Shown here: positions 60,318-64,000 of the stretch, in pieces
Layout: every line of letters starts with the position of its first letter
Numbering within the stretch: the first letter of the stretch is position 1
DNA from: Porcincola sp945869225
GTDB lineage: Bacteria; Bacillota; Clostridia; Lachnospirales; Lachnospiraceae
Direction: 5' to 3'
Assembly (NCBI RefSeq): GCF_052118625.1
Contig: NZ_JBQKGW010000016.1
Coordinates: forward strand, 1 to 64,000
Length of the DNA: 64,000 nt
Position numbers and translations under genes: made by a program
The notes under the pieces: generated by a model
Database searches by the model: none
The model's input: only the letters and a program-made list of their open reading frames with translations
What the model was told of the DNA's origin: nothing

Positions 60318-61370
60318 TTAATTCTCCTTCATCGTCAGGAGCAGCAGCTCCATCGTCAGATCGAAGCTGACGTTCGCCTTCAGCCGGATCTTTGCCGTCC
60401 GGATGGCATCCAGAATCCTCTGGATCCCATCGTAGGAGCTCTTCTGTGCCGCTTCCCTGATCTGCACAATCTGCTCGCGGAAAATGATGCCGTCGGCATC
60501 CCTCGTCGCCTTGAAGAGCAGCACATCCCTGTACCAGATCGAGAAAAGATCCAGGATGTCGTTCACCACATCCTTTCCTCTGTCCATGTCGCGGATCAGA
60601 ACGACAATATCCGATACGTCCCACTCCTTCACATGCGTCAGGATCTGGATCGCGCGCTCCAGAAGACTGTAAAAGTTCTCCGAGGTCGCCAGCGCAACGG
60701 CTCTTCCGATATTCCCCTGGGCAAATGCCACACAGATATCCGCCTGATAGGGCTCGACCCCATGCCTGTCCATCAGATACGACCGCACCTTCGCCGCATC
60801 AACAGGACGCAGCGGCAGGACCACACACCTGGAAAGGATCGTCTCCAGCATGGCATCGCGGCTCGTTGAAAGCAGGATGATCACCGCATACTCCGGAGGC
60901 TCCTCCAGGGTTTTAAGCAGCGCATTCTGCGCTTCCCTCGTCATCTTCTGCGCGTCCGGCAGAATATAGATCTTATATCGGGACGCATAGGGTTTGATCT
61001 GAACATCACTTACAAGCGTCCTGATGTCATCGACCGATATCGATGTTTCCTTCTGATACCGCCAGACCATGATATCCGGCTGGTTGTTCGTCTCCGCCTG
61101 CCGGCAGCTCTTGCACGTTCCGCAGGCATCGATGGCCTGAAGCGGAAGCGTCCCAGAAGCCTTCTCCTCCGGACTTTCCTGTTCCTGCTCCAGCACCCTC
61201 TCAAGAGTCTCGCACTGCAGGGTCTGGGCAAATGCCTGCGCGATGGTTTTCTTTCCCATTCCTTTGTCTCCGACAAGCAGATAGGCCTGACTCACCCGCC
61301 CGGAGGCAATCGCATTCTTCAGATGTTCAATTGTACGCTCATGCCCTGTAACATCCCGAAATCCTGCCAT
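60318..61370 (-). CDS. holB: DNA polymerase III subunit delta'
   Basis: A 350-aa clamp-loader subunit. The N-terminal AAA+ fold shows VGDKGMGKKT (Walker A-like), a CGTCKSCR zinc motif, a Walker B region (IYILPDAQKM) and KTLEEPPEYAVIIL, followed by SRCVVLPLRPV. ATG at 61370 (MAGFRDV) has AAAGGAGG upstream; the frame is open to 61397. It is 3 bp upstream of ricT. Confidence 0.93.
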   Translation of the reverse strand: MAGFRDVTGHERTIEHLKNAIASGRVSQAYLLVGDKGMGKKTIAQAFAQTLQCETLERVLEQEQESPEEKASGTLPLQAIDACGTCKSCRQAETNNQPDIMVWRYQKETSISVDDIRTLVSDVQIKPYASRYKIYILPDAQKMTREAQNALLKTLEEPPEYAVIILLSTSRDAMLETILSRCVVLPLRPVDAAKVRSYLMDRHGVEPYQADICVAFAQGNIGRAVALATSENFYSLLERAIQILTHVKEWDVSDIVVLIRDMDRGKDVVNDILDLFSIWYRDVLLFKATRDADGIIFREQIVQIREAAQKSSYDGIQRILDAIRTAKIRLKANVSFDLTMELLLLTMKEN

Positions 61371-61450
61371 AACGCCTCCTTTGGCACCTTTGCCCATGTA
61401 TCATTATTATATCGGAACTGCCCGGACAATACAATCTGGCTGTTAGGCGC

Positions 61451-62047
61451 TCACCCCTCCGCCTGGCACGCCCTGATGTACGCTGCAATCTCCGCGATGC
61501 AGACGCTTCGATCTTCGTCATTCTGAAAACGTCTTTCAATCCCTGCCCGCCGCAGATTCTCCTCCGAGAAATCCGCCTGATCTGCCAGAAAGCGCCTGCA
61601 CATCTCCTCATACCGGCGGTTTCCGGGCTTGCGCTCCCGTTTCAGGGCACGCTCAAGCCTGCGTCCGTCATCCACCTGGATATACAGCGGAATCACCTGC
61701 TTTTCCCCGAAATAATCGCGAAGCCGAACATAGGACTGAAGCGTCCCGATCCCGATCACGTCCGTGTCCCCCTCTAAAATCCCGTCGTCGACCGTAAAGT
61801 ACGTCCACAGACCGCACACCGTCTCGTATGTCCGCTCCTCGATCACCTTTCCGGCCTTCTCCAGCCGCCGCAGCGTCTCTCCATCGGTAAAATGATACTC
61901 CTGTCCTTCCATTTCCCCGGCACGGATCGGCCTGGTCGTATATGGAACAAGCGGGCGGAGATGAAGGCTTTCGTCCTTCAGCAGCTCCTCATAGACCGTG
62001 TCCTTGCCGGACGCACTCTTTCCGCACAGATAAAATAAATGTTTCAT
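61451..62047 (-). CDS. Guanylate kinase-like protein
   Basis: A 198-aa P-loop protein. The P-loop is CGKSASGKDT (GxxxxGK with Asp in place of the usual Ser/Thr), and PYTTRPIRAGEMEGQEYHF matches the GMP-binding region of guanylate kinases. It sits where thymidylate kinase (tmk) is found in the Bacillus order yaaO-tmk-holB-yaaT, so it may have replaced it or be a separate paralog of gmk. ATG at 62047 overlaps the decarboxylase-family gene by 4 bp. Confidence 0.85.
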   Translation of the reverse strand: MKHLFYLCGKSASGKDTVYEELLKDESLHLRPLVPYTTRPIRAGEMEGQEYHFTDGETLRRLEKAGKVIEERTYETVCGLWTYFTVDDGILEGDTDVIGIGTLQSYVRLRDYFGEKQVIPLYIQVDDGRRLERALKRERKPGNRRYEEMCRRFLADQADFSEENLRRAGIERRFQNDEDRSVCIAEIAAYIRACQAEG

Positions 62048-63636
62048 GGATGTAACGGCCTTTCCGGCTTTTCTCCCTCCTCCTGCTGAGCCACACACCA
62101 GATCGATCTCAGGCTGTAGTCATCCGCTCCTTCCACCGCGTACCCGTCCTCCATCAGGTTCCGGACACGCACCGGAAGATCATCCGGTATCCGCTCTCCC
62201 GGTGTAATCACCGGAATGCCCGGCGGGTACAGATACAGGTACTCACCGGACACCCGCCCGGCAGACTCCTCAAGCAAAACTCGCTCCTGGGCGCTGTCCT
62301 GCGCCTTTCTGATCGTCATGACCGCCTCCGGGCAGCTATCTGTTGTCGTACCGACCGCCATGGCCTCTTCTTCCTGCTCTCCGACACTGGCTGGCTTCTT
62401 TTTGTCCCCTTCCAGCATTTCCACCTTGCCTGCAGCCGGACGGATCCCGGCTGTGCTCCAGCTTCGGTCAATCTGATGCAGCGCTTCGCTCAGGCGCCGA
62501 AAGCCTTCCTCCTCGTCACCGATCGAGCTGAGCATCAGCACATAGGAACGGGACAGCATCTCCGGCTGAAGATGCCAGGTCTTCCGCAGCGCATCGTACA
62601 GCTCACCGGCTTTATGCCCGGCTGGCCTCAGCAGGATCTTCGACGGATCATCCGTCACGATACAGCTGATGGACGACAGATCCGCCGCCGCCCCGTAAAA
62701 CCATCTGAGATTCTCCGCCAGCCTGTCGAACAATTCCCTTCCCCGGCTCTCCAGCATCCGGATGCACTGGTCGGTGCTGGCCATGAGTACATAGCTCGGG
62801 CTGCTCGTCTGGTAGATGTCGAGCATTTCCCGCAGTCTCCTGCGGGAAACCCGCTTTCCCTGCACATGAATCAGCGCTGTCTGTGTCAGCGACGGCAGCG
62901 TCTTGTGCACACTGTGGATCACAAGATCCGCCCCCAGCTTCACGGAGGACTCCGGGAAGATCTCATGCATGCCGAAATGGGCGCCATGCGCTTCATCAAC
63001 GATCAGTGGAACCCCGTGCCGGTGCGCGATTCCGGCAATCGCCTGTACATCCGAAACGATTCCATCATATGTTGGCGATGTGATGTAGACCGCCTGGATC
63101 TGCGGATCTTCCGCAAGCGCCCGCTCCACCTCCGCCGGATCTGCAGGCTGCCCGCAGTCCAGATCTGTCAAACCGGAGGCCTGCACGCAGCCCGGCGCTG
63201 CGCTTCCAGAACTGGTTCTGTTTCCGCAGCCCCCGACCAGACGGATGCGCGACGCAGTCCCGCCGCACATTCCGGCAAGATAATGCGCTGTAAGCCCGCC
63301 GGCCGCGACCGCGTGATAGGCGGCCTTGTGGCTTGCCCGCATCATCAGCAGACGGCCTCCCGCAGTCGTGACCGCACCGATTGCACTGAGAATGCCCGCG
63401 GTACTTCCATTGACCAGGAAATGTGTCTCCTCCGCTCCATACAGCCTTGCGGCTCTCTTCTCCGCCTCCAGCAGAATCCCTTCCGCATGATGAAGATTGT
63501 CGAATCCATCGATCTCTGTGATGTCGAACGAGAACGGATCCTTCATCTGCCCGAGTCTCCGCTTGTGCCCCGGCATATGAAACGGGTACGCGTCCGACCC
63601 GCAGTAGCGCACCAGCTCGTCATATAAATATGGCAT
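62044..63636 (-). CDS. Orn/Lys/Arg decarboxylase-family (fold type I PLP) protein
   Basis: A 530-aa PLP enzyme of the YaaO/SpeA type. YPFHMPGHKRR at the N-terminus, FLVNGSTAGILS, LIVDEAHGAHFG and the PLP-lysine HSVHKTLPSLTQTA are clear, and the C-terminal decarboxylase domain has EYLYLYPPGIPVITPGE. It probably decarboxylates arginine or lysine to make polyamines, but the substrate is not fixed by these motifs. GAGGGGCAG precedes the ATG. In the conserved run it leads the replication/repair genes. Confidence 0.9.
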   Translation of the reverse strand: MPYLYDELVRYCGSDAYPFHMPGHKRRLGQMKDPFSFDITEIDGFDNLHHAEGILLEAEKRAARLYGAEETHFLVNGSTAGILSAIGAVTTAGGRLLMMRASHKAAYHAVAAGGLTAHYLAGMCGGTASRIRLVGGCGNRTSSGSAAPGCVQASGLTDLDCGQPADPAEVERALAEDPQIQAVYITSPTYDGIVSDVQAIAGIAHRHGVPLIVDEAHGAHFGMHEIFPESSVKLGADLVIHSVHKTLPSLTQTALIHVQGKRVSRRRLREMLDIYQTSSPSYVLMASTDQCIRMLESRGRELFDRLAENLRWFYGAAADLSSISCIVTDDPSKILLRPAGHKAGELYDALRKTWHLQPEMLSRSYVLMLSSIGDEEEGFRRLSEALHQIDRSWSTAGIRPAAGKVEMLEGDKKKPASVGEQEEEAMAVGTTTDSCPEAVMTIRKAQDSAQERVLLEESAGRVSGEYLYLYPPGIPVITPGERIPDDLPVRVRNLMEDGYAVEGADDYSLRSIWCVAQQEEGEKPERPLHP

Positions 63637-63736
63637 ATCTGCCCCTCACTCTCAGATTCCTCCCTCCAGGCTGGCCTGGTCAGCCGCCATTCCAGCCCTG
63701 CAGCTGCCTGCTCCAGTCATTTGCAAAAAGGACCGG

Positions 63737-64000
63737 TCAGCTAAGTCTGTAGACATCCTTTGCGTTCTTAAGCAGCACCGCTGCACACGCCTCCTCATCC
63801 ATCCCCCGGAGCGCTGCGATCTTTGCGATGACGTACCGGATATTCCGGGAGTCATTCCGGGTCCCGCGCACCGGCTCCGGCGCCATGTACGGACAGTCAG
63901 TCTCTGTCACAAGGCTCTCAAGCGGCAGCGTCTGCACAACCTCCTTCAGCACTCTTGCATTCTTGAAGGTCACGACGCCGCCGACGCCGATGTGATACCC
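63737..64000 (-). CDS. tatD: TatD-family deoxyribonuclease, C-terminal part (runs off the window)
   Basis: The last 87 codons of a metal-dependent TatD-type hydrolase. GVGGVVTFKNARVLKE, the metal-ligand motif ETDCPYMAPEPVRGTRNDS (Asp) and the closing KNAKDVYRLS match the family. The N-terminal part with HxH lies beyond 64000. It is transcribed ahead of the decarboxylase-family gene, with a gap of about 100 bp that holds no gene. Confidence 0.9.
   Translation of the reverse strand, partial: GYHIGVGGVVTFKNARVLKEVVQTLPLESLVTETDCPYMAPEPVRGTRNDSRNIRYVIAKIAALRGMDEEACAAVLLKNAKDVYRLS

Overview
The window looks like a chromosomal segment of a moderately GC-rich Lachnospiraceae (Clostridia). Supporting evidence is the mix of families common there: DUF1836 and DUF4364 regulators, CUT1 sugar ABC operons without their own ATPases, a GH127/GH31 set, a ClpC - 'endosialidase'-like protein - RadA run, SleB-type cell wall hydrolase, DUF6142, and a speA-like - gmk-like - holB - ricT - trmN6 - rsmI block. 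Strong AGGAGG-type ribosome binding sites also fit. This assignment rests on protein recognition by eye, not on a search. No rRNA, tRNA or CRISPR array was seen.

Layout: (1) 1-24.9 kb holds three carbohydrate-uptake operons, all on the minus strand. Operon B (8.43 kb down to the left edge) has a solute-binding protein, two permeases, a GH31 alpha-xylosidase/alpha-glucosidase, a DUF624 protein and a YesM-type histidine kinase. Its response regulator is cut after about 80 codons by the end of an IS21-like element. Operon A (15.3 to 8.7 kb) has a binding protein, two permeases, a LacI-type repressor and a GH127 beta-L-arabinofuranosidase, under a sigma-A promoter with a palindromic operator. Operon C (24.9 to 19.65 kb) has a binding protein, two permeases, an MsmK/UgpC-type ATPase and a xylose-isomerase-like TIM-barrel protein. 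Only one sugar ATPase is present, so it may energise all three systems. Between A and C lie two decayed gene remnants, a hemolysin III-family membrane protein, DUF1836 and a RelA/SpoT-domain protein.

(2) 25-37 kb: MFS transporter, P-loop sugar/nucleoside kinase-like protein, RadA, a small conserved protein, ClpC, a surface protein with a cadherin-like domain, and purD-purN-purM-purE. (3) 37-47 kb: a long M29-like aminopeptidase, two small membrane proteins, pyrE-pyrD-pyrK-pyrF-pyrC for UMP synthesis, and a membrane-anchored polysaccharide deacetylase-like protein. (4) 47-56.6 kb: DUF4364, a secreted SleB-type hydrolase, an ion transporter, MgtE, glycogen phosphorylase and an AraC-type regulator. 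(5) 56.6-64 kb: rsmI, trmN6, ricT (PSP1), holB, a guanylate-kinase-like protein, an Orn/Lys/Arg decarboxylase-family protein and the end of tatD.

The most unusual non-coding signal is a two-copy intergenic element (13890-13976 and 19511-19595). The copies share a conserved core and fold alike with compensatory base-pair changes, and each abuts a minus-strand terminator. Other items worth a second look are a roughly 300-nt mgtE leader with a 34-codon ORF, an orphan plus-strand terminator at 51.15 kb, a terminator inside a coding sequence at 18.02 kb, an acidic insertion in PyrF and the RG-rich repeat tail of RicT.
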